Source: Actinomycetota bacterium (GTDB lineage: Bacteria; Actinomycetota; Acidimicrobiia; Acidimicrobiales; JAJPHE01). Taken from it: DNA of 44,883 bases. Below the pieces are notes generated by a model. The model was not told where the DNA came from. It was given only the letters and a program-made list of their open reading frames with translations, and did no database searches. Below, piece after piece: positions 25,998 to 34,954 of this stretch. Location: the NCBI GenBank assembly GCA_021325435.1, contig JAJPHE010000047.1, forward strand, positions 1-44,883, written 5' to 3'. A program made the translations under genes and the position numbers. How positions within the stretch are numbered: the stretch's first letter is position 1; each line of letters starts with the position of its first letter.

Positions 25998-26028
25998 GAT
26001 GGAGCCCGGGCCGGGCCCGGGCTCCATC
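25998..26028. terminator. Bidirectional hairpin terminator
   Basis: GATGGAGCCCGGG (25998-26010) pairs perfectly with CCCGGGCTCCATC (26016-26028) around CCGGG. It lies between the convergent acyl-CoA synthetase and peroxiredoxin genes. Confidence 0.8.
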
Positions 26029-26057
26029 ATTCACAACTGCGCCGTTCCGGCGGCTGC

Positions 26058-26717
26058 TCAGCTGGGCTGAGGAACGATGCGGATGTAGGGCTTGGGCTCC
26101 TTCCACCCGTCGGGGAACAGCTTCTTGGCATCGTCGTTGCTGACGGCGCCACCGATGACGACGTCCTCGCCCGGCTTCCAGTTCACCGGGGTGGCGACCT
26201 TGTGCTTCGACGTGAGCTGGAGGGCGTCGAGGGCCCGCAGGACCTCGTCGAAGTTCCGTCCCACACTCATCGGGTAGATGAGGACGAGCTTGATCAGCTT
26301 GTCGGGCCCGATGACGAAGACGTTGCGGACGGTCTGGTTGTCGGCCGGGGTGCGCGACTTGGGGTCGCCCGACACGTCCGCCGGCAGCATCCCGTAGGCC
26401 TTGGCCACCTTGAAGTCGGCATCGGCGATCATCGGGTAGGTGACCTTGGCCCCCTGGGTCTCCTCGATGTCCTTGGCCCATTCCTTGTGGTCGTTGACCG
26501 GGTCCACTGAGAGGCCGATGATCTTGACGCCGCGCTTGTCGAACTCGGGCTTGATCTTGGCCATGTAGCCGAGCTCGGTGGTGCAGATCGGCGTGAAGTC
26601 CTTGGGATGGGAGAAGAGGACTCCCCAGCTGTCTCCCAGCCACTCGTGGAACTTGATGGTTCCCTCGGTGGTCTCGGCGGTGAAGTCGGGAGCGGTGTCG
26701 CCGATCTTCAGGGTCAT
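26058..26717 (-). CDS. 1-Cys peroxiredoxin (Prx6 type)
   Basis: This 219-residue protein starts at ATG 26717 with GTAGGAG upstream. The peroxidatic Cys lies in SHPKDFTPICTTELG (P-x3-T-x2-C). The second Cys typical of 2-Cys enzymes is absent, and the long C-terminal dimer domain (PVNWKPGEDVVIGG and PYIRIVPQP) is the Prx6 signature. It reduces peroxides and peroxynitrite in the cytoplasm. Confidence 0.95.
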   Translation of the reverse strand: MTLKIGDTAPDFTAETTEGTIKFHEWLGDSWGVLFSHPKDFTPICTTELGYMAKIKPEFDKRGVKIIGLSVDPVNDHKEWAKDIEETQGAKVTYPMIADADFKVAKAYGMLPADVSGDPKSRTPADNQTVRNVFVIGPDKLIKLVLIYPMSVGRNFDEVLRALDALQLTSKHKVATPVNWKPGEDVVIGGAVSNDDAKKLFPDGWKEPKPYIRIVPQPS

Positions 26718-26870
26718 ATGGCGGTTCTCCTACGCTTAGCCGTGCTTTCGGTCGCGCACGTTAGCCCGTGGCAGAGCAATTGTCGACTTGTCTGATCGGC
26801 TTTTGCGGGAATCCGCTTCGCCGGTCGGCGGAGGCGGGCAGGGCAGGGCGGATTGTTGGGTGGGCCTGGT

Positions 26871-26876
26871 TATACT
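26871..26876 (+). promoter_or_regulatory. Probable -10 box of the mycofactocin operon
   Basis: TATACT preceded by GGT stands out in the GC-rich 229-base gap between the divergent peroxiredoxin and mftA starts, 70 bases before the mftA ATG. No strong -35 box is seen at the expected distance. The long leader could hold regulatory structure, but none was recognised. Confidence 0.45.
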
Positions 26877-26946
26877 CGCCGGCCGGATCCCATCCGGGTT
26901 CCGCCGTCCGCGCCGCCGGTCGACGCCGGCACTGCTGGAGGAGTCG

Positions 26947-27084
26947 ATGCCCGACACCGCTGCCCACACCTCCGTGGCCGAGGCCGACACCGGCCGAATC
27001 GACCCTGTCGAGGAGGCCGAGCTCGTCGAGGACGAGCTGCTCGTCGAGGAGATCTCCATCGACGGCATGTGCGGCGTCTACTAG
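26947..27084 (+). CDS. mftA: Mycofactocin precursor peptide
   Basis: This 45-residue peptide starts at ATG 26947 after GGAGGAG. The leader is acidic (VEEAELVEDELLVEEIS), and the C-terminus ends in the invariant IDGMCGVY. The terminal Val-Tyr is the substrate: MftC decarboxylates the Tyr and cross-links it to Val, and MftE then releases the modified dipeptide as the start of the mycofactocin core. It is the first gene of the 17-gene island. Confidence 0.97.
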   Translation: MPDTAAHTSVAEADTGRIDPVEEAELVEDELLVEEISIDGMCGVY

Positions 27085-27103
27085 GCCCACCCCCCTCCCA
27101 CCC

Positions 27104-27397
27104 ATGCCGGCGAGGACCGACGAGGCTCGGGGCACATTCGAGCTCGCCAACGCCTACCAGCTCGATGACCGGGTAGCCATCCGCCCGGAGCCCTTCGGGG
27201 CCCTGGCCTACCACTACGGCAACCGCCGCCTCGTCTTCCTCCGAGCTCCCGAGCTGGTCGAACTCGTCCGCATCCTGGCCGACCATCCCTCGGCCGAGGC
27301 GGCCATGGCCGCGGCGGGCATCCCGGACAGGAGAAGGGCCGCCTTCGGGCGGGCGTTGGCCTCGCTCGAGGCCGCCGAGGTGATCCGTGCCCGCTGA
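27104..27397 (+). CDS. mftB: Mycofactocin peptide chaperone (RRE protein)
   Basis: This 97-residue PqqD-like RiPP-recognition protein starts at ATG 27104. It has NAYQLDDRVAIRPEPFGALAY, then NRRLVFLRAPELVELV and a C-terminal three-helix part. It binds the MftA leader and hands it to MftC. Its end overlaps the mftC GTG start by 11 bases. Confidence 0.93.
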   Translation: MPARTDEARGTFELANAYQLDDRVAIRPEPFGALAYHYGNRRLVFLRAPELVELVRILADHPSAEAAMAAAGIPDRRRAAFGRALASLEAAEVIRAR

Positions 27398-28526
27398 GCG
27401 TGGCGCCAGCCGTTCGCTGGCCACCGAGATGAAAGCCGGCCTCGACGCGCCCATCTGCCTCACGTGGGAGATGACCTACGGCTGCAACCTGGCCTGCGTC
27501 CACTGCCTTTCCAGCTCGGGCCGGCGCGACCCGGCGGAGCTGACCACCGCCGAGGCCCGGGCCGTCATCGACGAGCTGGCCCGGATACAGGTCTTCTACG
27601 TGAACATCGGCGGAGGCGAGCCCACCATCCGGCCCGACTTCTTCTCCCTGGTGGAGTACGCGGTCGGCCACGGCGTCGGGGTGAAGTTCTCCACCAACGG
27701 CACCCGGATCACCCCTGACCGGGCCCGCTATCTGGCGGGGCTGGACTACGTGGACGTGCAGATCAGCATCGACGGCGCCACCGCTGCCACCAACGATCTC
27801 ATCCGGGGCGACGGCTCGTATGCCGCCGCCAGGCAGGCCATGGACCACCTGGCCGCCGCCGGGTTCGGCGCCTTCAAGATCAGCGTGGTGGTCACCAGGC
27901 ACAACGTCGCCGAGCTCGACGGCCTCGAATCGCTCGCCGCCGCCTACGGCGCCCAGCTTCGGCTCACCCGGCTGAGGCCCTCCGGCCGGGGGGCCGACAG
28001 CTGGGCCTACTTGCACCCCACCGCCGAGCAGCAGCGCCGTCTCTACCGCTGGCTGCTCGAACGGCCCCATGTGCTCACCGGGGACTCGTTCTTCCACCTG
28101 TCCGCCCTGGGCGAGGCCCTGCCCGGGCTGAATCTGTGCGGGGCGGGCCGGGTCGTGTGTCTCATCGACCCGGTCGGGGACGTGTACGCCTGCCCGTTCG
28201 TTCTCCACCCGGAGTTCCGAGCCGGCAGCGTGCGTGACCCCGGCGGGTTTGGCCGGATCTGGCGTGAGTCCGAGCTGTTCACCGGACTGCGCTCACCGAC
28301 CAGTGCCGGCGCCTGCTCCACCTGCGGCTCGTTCGATGCCTGTCAGGGCGGGTGCATGGCCGCCAAGTTCTTCACCGGCATCCCCCTCGACGGCCCCGAC
28401 CCGGAATGCGTCTTCGGTCACGGGGAGCTGGCCCTCGCCGGGGTGGCCCCCGGCTCCGCCCCCGCTCCGGGCCCCGGCCACTCGCGGCCCTCCCCGGTCT
28501 CGGTCCGACTCGGCCGCCGGGCCTGA
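27387..28526 (+). CDS. mftC: Mycofactocin radical SAM maturase
   Basis: This protein has 379 residues from GTG 27387. The radical-SAM cluster motif CNLACVHC (C-x3-C-x2-C) lies near residue 32, with GGGEPT for SAM binding. The SPASM region has clustered cysteines (LNLCGAGRVVC, YACPF, CSTCGSFDACQGGC) for auxiliary 4Fe-4S clusters. MftC catalyses the Tyr decarboxylation and Val-Tyr C-C bond formation on MftA. The C-terminal Pro/Gly-rich tail of about 25 residues lies beyond the family core. Confidence 0.97.
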   Translation: MPAERGASRSLATEMKAGLDAPICLTWEMTYGCNLACVHCLSSSGRRDPAELTTAEARAVIDELARIQVFYVNIGGGEPTIRPDFFSLVEYAVGHGVGVKFSTNGTRITPDRARYLAGLDYVDVQISIDGATAATNDLIRGDGSYAAARQAMDHLAAAGFGAFKISVVVTRHNVAELDGLESLAAAYGAQLRLTRLRPSGRGADSWAYLHPTAEQQRRLYRWLLERPHVLTGDSFFHLSALGEALPGLNLCGAGRVVCLIDPVGDVYACPFVLHPEFRAGSVRDPGGFGRIWRESELFTGLRSPTSAGACSTCGSFDACQGGCMAAKFFTGIPLDGPDPECVFGHGELALAGVAPGSAPAPGPGHSRPSPVSVRLGRRA

Positions 28527-28532
28527 ACCCCG

Positions 28533-30500
28533 CTGAGCGCGCTCCTCACCACCGTCGACCTCGGGCCCCGCCCGGCCCGCAACCGCGTGGTGTTCGGGCC
28601 CCACGAGACGAACCTGGCCCGCCGGCGCTCGGTGTCGGACCGGCACGTGGCCTACTACCGGCGGCGGGCGGCGGGCGGCGCCGGGGTCATCGTCGTGGAA
28701 GAGGCCTCCGTCCACCCGAGCGACTGGCCCTACGAGCGTTGCCCTCTCGCCTCGGAGTCGGCGGAGGGCTGGGCGGCGGTGGCGGCCGCCTGCCGCGACG
28801 AGGGGGCGCTCGCCCTGGCGGCCCTCGGGCACGCCGGGGGTCAGGGCTCGAGCGCCTACAGCCAGGCTCCGCTGTGGGCGCCGTCGCGGGTGCCGGAGGT
28901 CTCCACCCGTGAGGTACCCAAATGGATGGAGGCCTCAGAGATCGCCGAGGTGGTGGAGGCCTTCGGCGCCGCCGCCGCCCTGGCGACGGCGGCGGGCATG
29001 GACGGCGTGGAGGTGAACGCCGGCCAGTTCAGCCTGGTGCGCCAGTTCCTCTCCGGTCTCACCAACCACCGCCAGGACGAATGGGGCCAGGACAAGACCC
29101 TCTTCGCCCGCCAGATCCTCGAGGCGGTACGGGCCGCGGTGAGCCCATCGACCATCGTGGGCCTACGCCTGTCCTGTGACGAAATGGCTCCCTGGGCCGG
29201 TTTGGTTCCGAGCTCGGCGATCGAGGTGGCAGGGTCACTGTCGGCCCTCGTCGACTACGTGACGGTGGTGCGCGGCTCGATCTACACCGCCTCGGCGACC
29301 CGCCCCGACGGGCACACCCCTCCGGGATTCAACATCGATCTCGCCGGCGAGGTGCGCTCCGCCCTCCCGTCGACGACCAAGGTCGTGGCCCAAGGGTCGA
29401 TCGTCGACGTCGGTCAGGCCGAGGACGTGGTGGCGGGCGGCCGGGCCGACCTGGTCGAGATGACCCGGGCCCAGATCGCCGACCCCGACCTGGTCGCCAA
29501 GATCCAAGCCGGTCAGCCCGACCGGGTGCGGCCCTGCATCCTCTGCAACCAGGCATGCCAGGTGCGCGACGTCCGCAACCCGATAGTGAGCTGTGTGGGA
29601 GAGCCTCGCTCGGGCCACGAATGGGAGGATCCCCCTACCGAGCAGGCGACCACCGCACCCGTCGACGTGCTGGTCGTCGGCGCCGGTCCGGCCGGGCTCG
29701 AGTGCGCCCGCGTCGCCGCGGCCAACGGGCACCGGGTGCAGGTGGCCGACGCCCGGGCCAGGCCCGGCGGCATGATCCGAGTCGCCGCCGCCGGGTCGGG
29801 CAGGGAGCGCCTGGCGGCTCTGGCCGACTGGCTGGAGGCGGAGTGCGGGCGCCTGGGGGTGGGTTTGCAGACCGGGCGTTCGGTCACAGCAGAGGATATT
29901 GAGCGGTTCTCCGGCCACGTCGTGTTGGCCACCGGGTCCGTTGCCGGGTGGAGGGCCTATGAGGTCGACCCGGGCGCGGCGGTGTTGTCGGCGGCCGACG
30001 TCCTCGAAGAGGTGAACGACGGCCGGGACCCGCTTCCCCGGGGCCCCGTCGCGGCTTGGGATCCCATCGGAGGGCCCATCGCCATCTCCATCGCCGAGCT
30101 TCTCGCCGGAAGGGGCCGGACCGTCAGTCTCGTCACTCCCGACCTCATTCCTGGCAACGAGCTGTCGCGTTCGGGCGATCTTGCACCCGCCAACACCCGG
30201 CTGCAGGCTGAGGGCGTGGCCCTCGAACGACGCTCGTTGTTGCGCGCCGTCCACAGCGGCCACCTGACGGTGGAGGACCGGTTCAGCGGGGAGCGACGCG
30301 ACATCGCCGCCGTCGCCCTCGTCGACTGTGGCTACCGGCTGCCCGACGATCGCCTCTGGAAGGCATGCGGGGAGACCCCGACCCGGGTCGGTGACGCGGT
30401 GGCGCCGCGGTCCGTCTACGAGGCGGTGCTGGAGGGGCGGCGGGCCGCCCTCGCCGTCGGCGCCTCCTCGCTGAGCCGCCACTCGGTGCCGGCGCCGTGA
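28533..30500 (+). CDS. Mycofactocin-system FadH/OYE-family oxidoreductase 1
   Basis: This is a 655-residue FMN/4Fe-4S/FAD enzyme of the 2,4-dienoyl-CoA reductase type. The N-terminal barrel strand TTVDLGPRPARNRVVFGPHE aligns with the family start, but no ATG, GTG or TTG lies ahead of it. The only plausible initiator is CTG 28533, six bases after the mftC stop and in the same frame (see findings). The iron-sulfur motif CILCNQACQVRDVRNPIVSC (C-x2-C-x3-C-x11-C) is intact, and the FAD site is VLVVGAGPAGLECARVAAAN. It probably passes hydride between NAD(P)H, flavins and an unknown substrate. Stop overlaps the next start by 4 bases. Confidence 0.85.
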   Translation: MSALLTTVDLGPRPARNRVVFGPHETNLARRRSVSDRHVAYYRRRAAGGAGVIVVEEASVHPSDWPYERCPLASESAEGWAAVAAACRDEGALALAALGHAGGQGSSAYSQAPLWAPSRVPEVSTREVPKWMEASEIAEVVEAFGAAAALATAAGMDGVEVNAGQFSLVRQFLSGLTNHRQDEWGQDKTLFARQILEAVRAAVSPSTIVGLRLSCDEMAPWAGLVPSSAIEVAGSLSALVDYVTVVRGSIYTASATRPDGHTPPGFNIDLAGEVRSALPSTTKVVAQGSIVDVGQAEDVVAGGRADLVEMTRAQIADPDLVAKIQAGQPDRVRPCILCNQACQVRDVRNPIVSCVGEPRSGHEWEDPPTEQATTAPVDVLVVGAGPAGLECARVAAANGHRVQVADARARPGGMIRVAAAGSGRERLAALADWLEAECGRLGVGLQTGRSVTAEDIERFSGHVVLATGSVAGWRAYEVDPGAAVLSAADVLEEVNDGRDPLPRGPVAAWDPIGGPIAISIAELLAGRGRTVSLVTPDLIPGNELSRSGDLAPANTRLQAEGVALERRSLLRAVHSGHLTVEDRFSGERRDIAAVALVDCGYRLPDDRLWKACGETPTRVGDAVAPRSVYEAVLEGRRAALAVGASSLSRHSVPAP

Positions 30501-32452
30501 GCACCCGGTACCGGCTGCTGTTCTCGCCGTTGCGGATCGGCCCGGTCGTCGTGCCCAACCGCATCGTCTTCTCCGCCCACCTGACCAACTACGCGGAGGA
30601 CGGGCTTCCCTCCGAGCAGCACCCGGCCTACTACGCGGCCCGGGCGGCAGGCGGAGCGGGGCTGATCATCACTGAGGAGCACTCGGTCCATCCCACCGAC
30701 TGGCCGTACGAGAAGCTGATCCACGGCTACCAGCCGGCGGTGGTGCCCGGCTACCGTCGGATCACCGAGGCCGTGCACCGGCACGGCACCCCGATCTTAG
30801 CCCAGATCAACCACAACGGGGGCCAGGCATCCGGCATGTACACCCGCCTGCCGGTGTGGGCGCCCTCCCCGGTCGCCGACCCGCTCTTCCGCGAAGTCCC
30901 CAAGGAGGTCGACCGGTCGGAGATCGCCGAGATAGTCGCCGGCTACGCCACCGTCGCCGCACACTGTCGGGCGGGCGGCTTCGACGGCATCGAGCTGCAG
31001 TGCTCGCACAGCTCGATCGTGCGAGGCTTCCTGTCGCCGGCGACCAACCGACGCACCGACTCCTACGGCGGCATGCTGGAGAACCGGGCCCGGCTCCTGC
31101 TCGAGATCACCGCTGCCGTCCGCGAGGAGATCGGGCCGTCTCTCGCCCTCGGAGTCCGGCTCTGCGGCGACGAGCTGATCGAGGGCGGCTCGACGATCGA
31201 GGATGCGGTGGAGGTTGCCCGCCTGGTCGAGGAGCAGGGCATGGTGGACTACGTCAACACCTCGATCGGGGTGGCCACCGCCTCGCTGTTCATGATCGAG
31301 GCGTCCATGCACGTCCCCCCGGGGTACGCGTTGTTCATCCCGTCCGCCATCCGCAAAGCGGTCGACCTCCCCGTGGTCGGGGTGGGCAGATTCAAGGATC
31401 CCCTGCAGGCCGAGCGAGCCCTCGAGGAGGGTCATTGCGACCTGGTCGGGGTGGTCCGGGGACAGATCGCCGACGCCGACTTCGCCGCCAAAGCGCGGGC
31501 CGGGCGGGCCGAGGAGATCAGGCTGTGCCTCTCCTGCAACCAGGAGTGTGTCGGCCGGATGGGGCTCAACCGGTGGTTGGGCTGCATCGAGAACCCGCGC
31601 ACCGGCCGCGAGAGCCTTCCCGGAGCGATTGACGCTGGCCGCCCGCGCCGGGTCGTGGTGGTGGGGGCGGGCCCGGCCGGGCTGCAAGCCGCCATCGCCG
31701 CCGCCCGCCAGGGCCACCACGTCGTCGTGCTCGAGCGTCAGTCGGAGGCGGGGGGCCAGGCCCGCCTGGCCGCCGCCGTTCCCAACCGGGCCGAGTTCGG
31801 TGACATCGTCCGCAACCAGCTGTGTGAGGCGGGGGCGCTCGGAGTGGAGATCCGCTACCGAGTCGAGGCCGACGCCGGGGTGGTCACGTCCCTGCGGCCG
31901 GACGCGGTGGTGGTGGCCACTGGAGCCGAGCCGGCTCTCCCCTACTGGGTGCCGGCCGAGGACGCTCGCTCGGTTCGGGTGGCCGACGTGCGCCATGTGA
32001 TCGAGGGCGGCGCCTCCCCCGAGGGCTCCGTCGTGGTCATCGACGAGCTCGGATTCCACCAGGCCACGAGCGTCGCCGAGCTTCTCGCCGACCGCGGCTG
32101 CCGGGTTGAGGTGGTAACCCCCGGAATGGTGGTCGGCCAGGATCTCGGCATCACCCTGGATCTCGAGAACTGGAACATCCGGGCGGCGGCCAAGGGGATC
32201 GCCCAGAGCACGGATCTGGTCCCCATGGGGATCGAGGGTGACGAGCTGGTGCTGTTGCACCATCCGACCGGCGCCCACCAGCGCCGCCGGTGTGACTGGG
32301 TCGTGCTGGCGGTCCCCCCGGCGCCCGCAGAAGGCCTCTACCACGAGCTGCGGGCGGCGGGGATGGTCGTGCAGCGGGTCGGCGACTGCGTCGCCCCACG
32401 TCGGGCTCACGCCGCCGTGGTCGAAGGCGACCGGGTCGGAGCCTCGCTGTGA
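30497..32452 (+). CDS. Mycofactocin-system FadH/OYE-family oxidoreductase 2
   Basis: This 651-residue protein starts at GTG 30497 (GTGA overlap). The OYE barrel begins LFSPLRIGPVVVPNRIVFSA and includes HNGGQASGMYTRLPVW, ATNRRTDSYGGMLENRARL and the FMN phosphate region. The iron-sulfur motif is CLSCNQECVGRMGLNRWLGC, and the FAD/NAD(P) domain starts VVVVGAGPAGLQAAIAAARQ. It is a paralogue of the preceding gene, and tandem copies of the two types are typical of extended mycofactocin loci. Role in electron transfer toward ETF is inferred from context. Confidence 0.9.
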   Translation: MSTRYRLLFSPLRIGPVVVPNRIVFSAHLTNYAEDGLPSEQHPAYYAARAAGGAGLIITEEHSVHPTDWPYEKLIHGYQPAVVPGYRRITEAVHRHGTPILAQINHNGGQASGMYTRLPVWAPSPVADPLFREVPKEVDRSEIAEIVAGYATVAAHCRAGGFDGIELQCSHSSIVRGFLSPATNRRTDSYGGMLENRARLLLEITAAVREEIGPSLALGVRLCGDELIEGGSTIEDAVEVARLVEEQGMVDYVNTSIGVATASLFMIEASMHVPPGYALFIPSAIRKAVDLPVVGVGRFKDPLQAERALEEGHCDLVGVVRGQIADADFAAKARAGRAEEIRLCLSCNQECVGRMGLNRWLGCIENPRTGRESLPGAIDAGRPRRVVVVGAGPAGLQAAIAAARQGHHVVVLERQSEAGGQARLAAAVPNRAEFGDIVRNQLCEAGALGVEIRYRVEADAGVVTSLRPDAVVVATGAEPALPYWVPAEDARSVRVADVRHVIEGGASPEGSVVVIDELGFHQATSVAELLADRGCRVEVVTPGMVVGQDLGITLDLENWNIRAAAKGIAQSTDLVPMGIEGDELVLLHHPTGAHQRRRCDWVVLAVPPAPAEGLYHELRAAGMVVQRVGDCVAPRRAHAAVVEGDRVGASL

Positions 32453-33357
32453 TCGCGGTCGTGGTCGTGAGAGGAGGAGCGCTGCCGGCCGGAGCGGACG
32501 AGACCGTGGCCGAGGCGGGGGGCCGGGCCCTGCTCATCGGGGACGGCACGGCGGCGGCGGCGGCCGACCTGCGGGCCGAGGTCCGCCAGGTGGAGATCGT
32601 CGAGGCCGGCCCGTTCGCGCCCGGCGCCTGGTCGGCGGGCCTGGCCGCCCGGCTGGCGCGCGAGCAGCTGGTCCTGCTGCCGGCCTCACCTGACGGTCGC
32701 GACCTGGCCCCTCGGCTGGCCCACACCCTCGGCCGGCCGTTGCTGGCCGGGGCCCTCGAGGTCTCGGCCCAGCGGGCGGTCCTGGCCCGGCAGGGCGGCC
32801 TCGTCGCTGAGGAGCACCCCATTGCCGGCCCGGCGGTGGTCACCCTGGTGCCGGGCGTGCGGGGCGTCGAGCCCTTGCCGGCGGGCTACCGACCCCCCGA
32901 ACCTGGCGTCGTGACGTTGAGTCCCGGGGCGGCGGGCGTCCACGACGCCGAGGTGGTCGAGGTGAGCCCCCCGGACCCCTCCACCATGGACCTGGCCGAG
33001 GCCCCCTTCATCCTGGCCGGTGGGGCCGGCCTCGGCTCCGAGGAAGCGTTCCGGACCCTCGAGAAGGTGGCGGGGGCGCTCGGAGCGTCGATGGGGGCGA
33101 CCCGGGTGGTGACCGACTTCGGCTGGGTCCCGTTCGAACGCCAGATCGGCACGACCGGGGTGGCCGTCGACCCGGAGGTGTACGTGGCCTTCGGCATCTC
33201 CGGCGCCGTCCAGCACACCTCGGGGCTAGGCGACCCCGAACACATCATCGCCGTCAACACCGACCCCAGCTGCCCGATGATGGCCATGGCCGAGGTGGCC
33301 ATCGTGTCCGACGCCCCCGCCGTGCTCACCGAGCTGGCGGCAAGGCTCGAAGCATGA
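32449..33357 (+). CDS. Mycofactocin-associated electron transfer flavoprotein, alpha subunit
   Basis: This 302-residue protein starts at GTG 32449 (GTGA overlap). The N-terminal half is shortened and divergent. The C-terminal FAD domain is good: FILAGGAGLGSEEAFRTLEK, TRVVTDFGWVPFERQIGTTG, VAFGISGAVQHTSG and IIAVNTDPSCPM, matching the ETF-alpha signature. It would bind FAD and form a heterodimer with the ETF beta encoded at 34955. Confidence 0.9.
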   Translation: MIAVVVVRGGALPAGADETVAEAGGRALLIGDGTAAAAADLRAEVRQVEIVEAGPFAPGAWSAGLAARLAREQLVLLPASPDGRDLAPRLAHTLGRPLLAGALEVSAQRAVLARQGGLVAEEHPIAGPAVVTLVPGVRGVEPLPAGYRPPEPGVVTLSPGAAGVHDAEVVEVSPPDPSTMDLAEAPFILAGGAGLGSEEAFRTLEKVAGALGASMGATRVVTDFGWVPFERQIGTTGVAVDPEVYVAFGISGAVQHTSGLGDPEHIIAVNTDPSCPMMAMAEVAIVSDAPAVLTELAARLEA

Positions 33358-34661
33358 GCCCCCAGACCTTCGACGCCGTGGTCGTCGGCGCGGGCCCGGC
33401 CGGGTCGGCGGCGGCCCTCGAGATCGCCCGAGCTGGACGGTCTGTGGCCCTCATCGAGCGGGGTCCGTTCCCCGGCGCCAAGAACATGTTCGGTGGAGTC
33501 GTCTACGGACGGATCCTCGACACCCTCGTGCCCGGATGGTGGGAGCAGGCCCCCGTCCAGCGGTGGGTCACCCGCCGGGCGACGATGGTCATGACACCGA
33601 CGCAGGCCCTCACCATCGACTACCGGACCGACAGCTGGTCGCGCCCGCCGTACAACGGGGCGACCGTCTACCGCGCCGACTTCGATCCGTGGCTGGCCGG
33701 GCTGGCCCAGGACGCCGGGGCCGAGCTCATCTGCTCGACGACGGTGACCGGGCTGATCCGGGAGGCGTCGGGCCGGGTCAGGGGGGTGCGCACCGACCGC
33801 CCGGACGGGGAGATCACCGCCCAGGTGGTGCTGGCCTGTGATGGGGTCAACTCCTTCCTCGCCAAGGAGGCCGGCCTCTACCCCCACGCCGACCCCGGCC
33901 ATTTCACCTTGGGCGTGAAGGAGGTGCTCGCCCTGCCCCGCGAGGAGATCGACACCCGCTTCGGACTGAGCGGTCTCGAAGGGGCCGACTTCGAGATCAT
34001 GGGCTGCACGGGCGATATCCCGGGCGGGGGGTTCCTCTACACCAATCTCGACACCCTCTCGGTCGGCGTCGTGCTCCGGCTGACCGGCCTGACGAAGTCC
34101 GGTCGCCGCCCCGAGGAGGTCATCGCCGGGATGAAGTCGCACCCGGTGATCGCCCCTCTCGTGGCCGGGGCCGAGCTGAAGGAGTACTCCGGCCATCTCA
34201 TCCCGGAAGGCGGCTACGACGCCATGCCCCAGCTGTCCGGGGACGGAATCCTCGTGGCCGGGGACGCCGCCGCCCTCACCCTCGCCGCGGGCATCTGGCT
34301 CGAGGGGGTCAACTTCGCCATCGGCTCAGGAGCAGCGGCGGGGGCCACCGCGGCGGACGCCCTGGCCAAGGGGGACACCGGCCCGGCCGCCCTCTCCGCC
34401 TACCGGAGGCGCCTGGAGGGCAACTTCGTGCTGGCCGACCACCGCAAGCTGCGACGGGCACCCGACTTCATCCTGTCCGAGCGGGTGCAGCACCGTTACC
34501 CGGCGATGGTGTGCGGCCTGGTGGAGGACCTGTACACCGTCACCAACCCCCAGCCGAAACCGGGCGGCCTGCGCGCCGCCCGCCGCCAGATGCGCAAGGC
34601 GGGGGTCACCCTCTGGGACCTGGCCCGCGACGGTTGGACGGCGTGGAGGACGTTCGGTTGA
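33354..34661 (+). CDS. FixC-like FAD oxidoreductase (ETF:quinone oxidoreductase type)
   Basis: This protein has 435 residues from ATG 33354 (ATGA overlap). The Rossmann start is VVVGAGPAGSAAALEIARAG. KNMFGGVVYGRILDTLVPGW and GDAAALTLAAGIWLEGVNFA are FixC/ETF-QO hallmarks. With the adjacent FixX-type ferredoxin it should accept electrons from ETF and deliver them to membrane quinone. No transmembrane helix is predicted; membrane contact would be monotopic as in ETF-QO. Confidence 0.92.
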   Translation: MSPQTFDAVVVGAGPAGSAAALEIARAGRSVALIERGPFPGAKNMFGGVVYGRILDTLVPGWWEQAPVQRWVTRRATMVMTPTQALTIDYRTDSWSRPPYNGATVYRADFDPWLAGLAQDAGAELICSTTVTGLIREASGRVRGVRTDRPDGEITAQVVLACDGVNSFLAKEAGLYPHADPGHFTLGVKEVLALPREEIDTRFGLSGLEGADFEIMGCTGDIPGGGFLYTNLDTLSVGVVLRLTGLTKSGRRPEEVIAGMKSHPVIAPLVAGAELKEYSGHLIPEGGYDAMPQLSGDGILVAGDAAALTLAAGIWLEGVNFAIGSGAAAGATAADALAKGDTGPAALSAYRRRLEGNFVLADHRKLRRAPDFILSERVQHRYPAMVCGLVEDLYTVTNPQPKPGGLRAARRQMRKAGVTLWDLARDGWTAWRTFG

Positions 34662-34951
34662 GCGCGCTGTCGCAGGTCGGCTTCGAGGACCGAATGGCCA
34701 CGGTCGAGTTCCGGGTGGCGCCGGACGCCCACATCGTCGTGGACGGCGACCAGTGCCGGGGCTGCACCACCCGTGAGTGCGTGACGGCCTGTCCGGCGCA
34801 CCTGTTCGTGCCCACCGCCGACGGCGGCATCCTCTTCAACTACGAGGAGTGCTTCGAGTGCGGCACCTGCTACATGGTCTGCAACCGCGCCGGCGCCATC
34901 AGCTGGCGCTATCCGGAAGGCGGCTGCGGGGTCGTCTTCCGGCGGGGGTAG
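34658..34951 (+). CDS. FixX-like ferredoxin
   Basis: This protein has 97 residues from TTG 34658, which overlaps the FixC-like stop (TTGA). ATG 34694 is an alternative, but the extra N-terminus (SQVGFEDRMATVEFRV) matches the FixX layout. Cysteines: CRGCTTRECVTACP and CFECGTCYMVC. The second run supplies one 4Fe-4S cluster in the family; the first also looks cluster-competent here, so a 2[4Fe-4S] state is possible. Confidence 0.9.
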   Translation: MSALSQVGFEDRMATVEFRVAPDAHIVVDGDQCRGCTTRECVTACPAHLFVPTADGGILFNYEECFECGTCYMVCNRAGAISWRYPEGGCGVVFRRG

Positions 34952-34954
34952 CCG

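Noticed and set aside
27464-27718. 84-residue ORF within mftC
   Set aside because: Alternate frame of the radical SAM gene with shadow-type composition.
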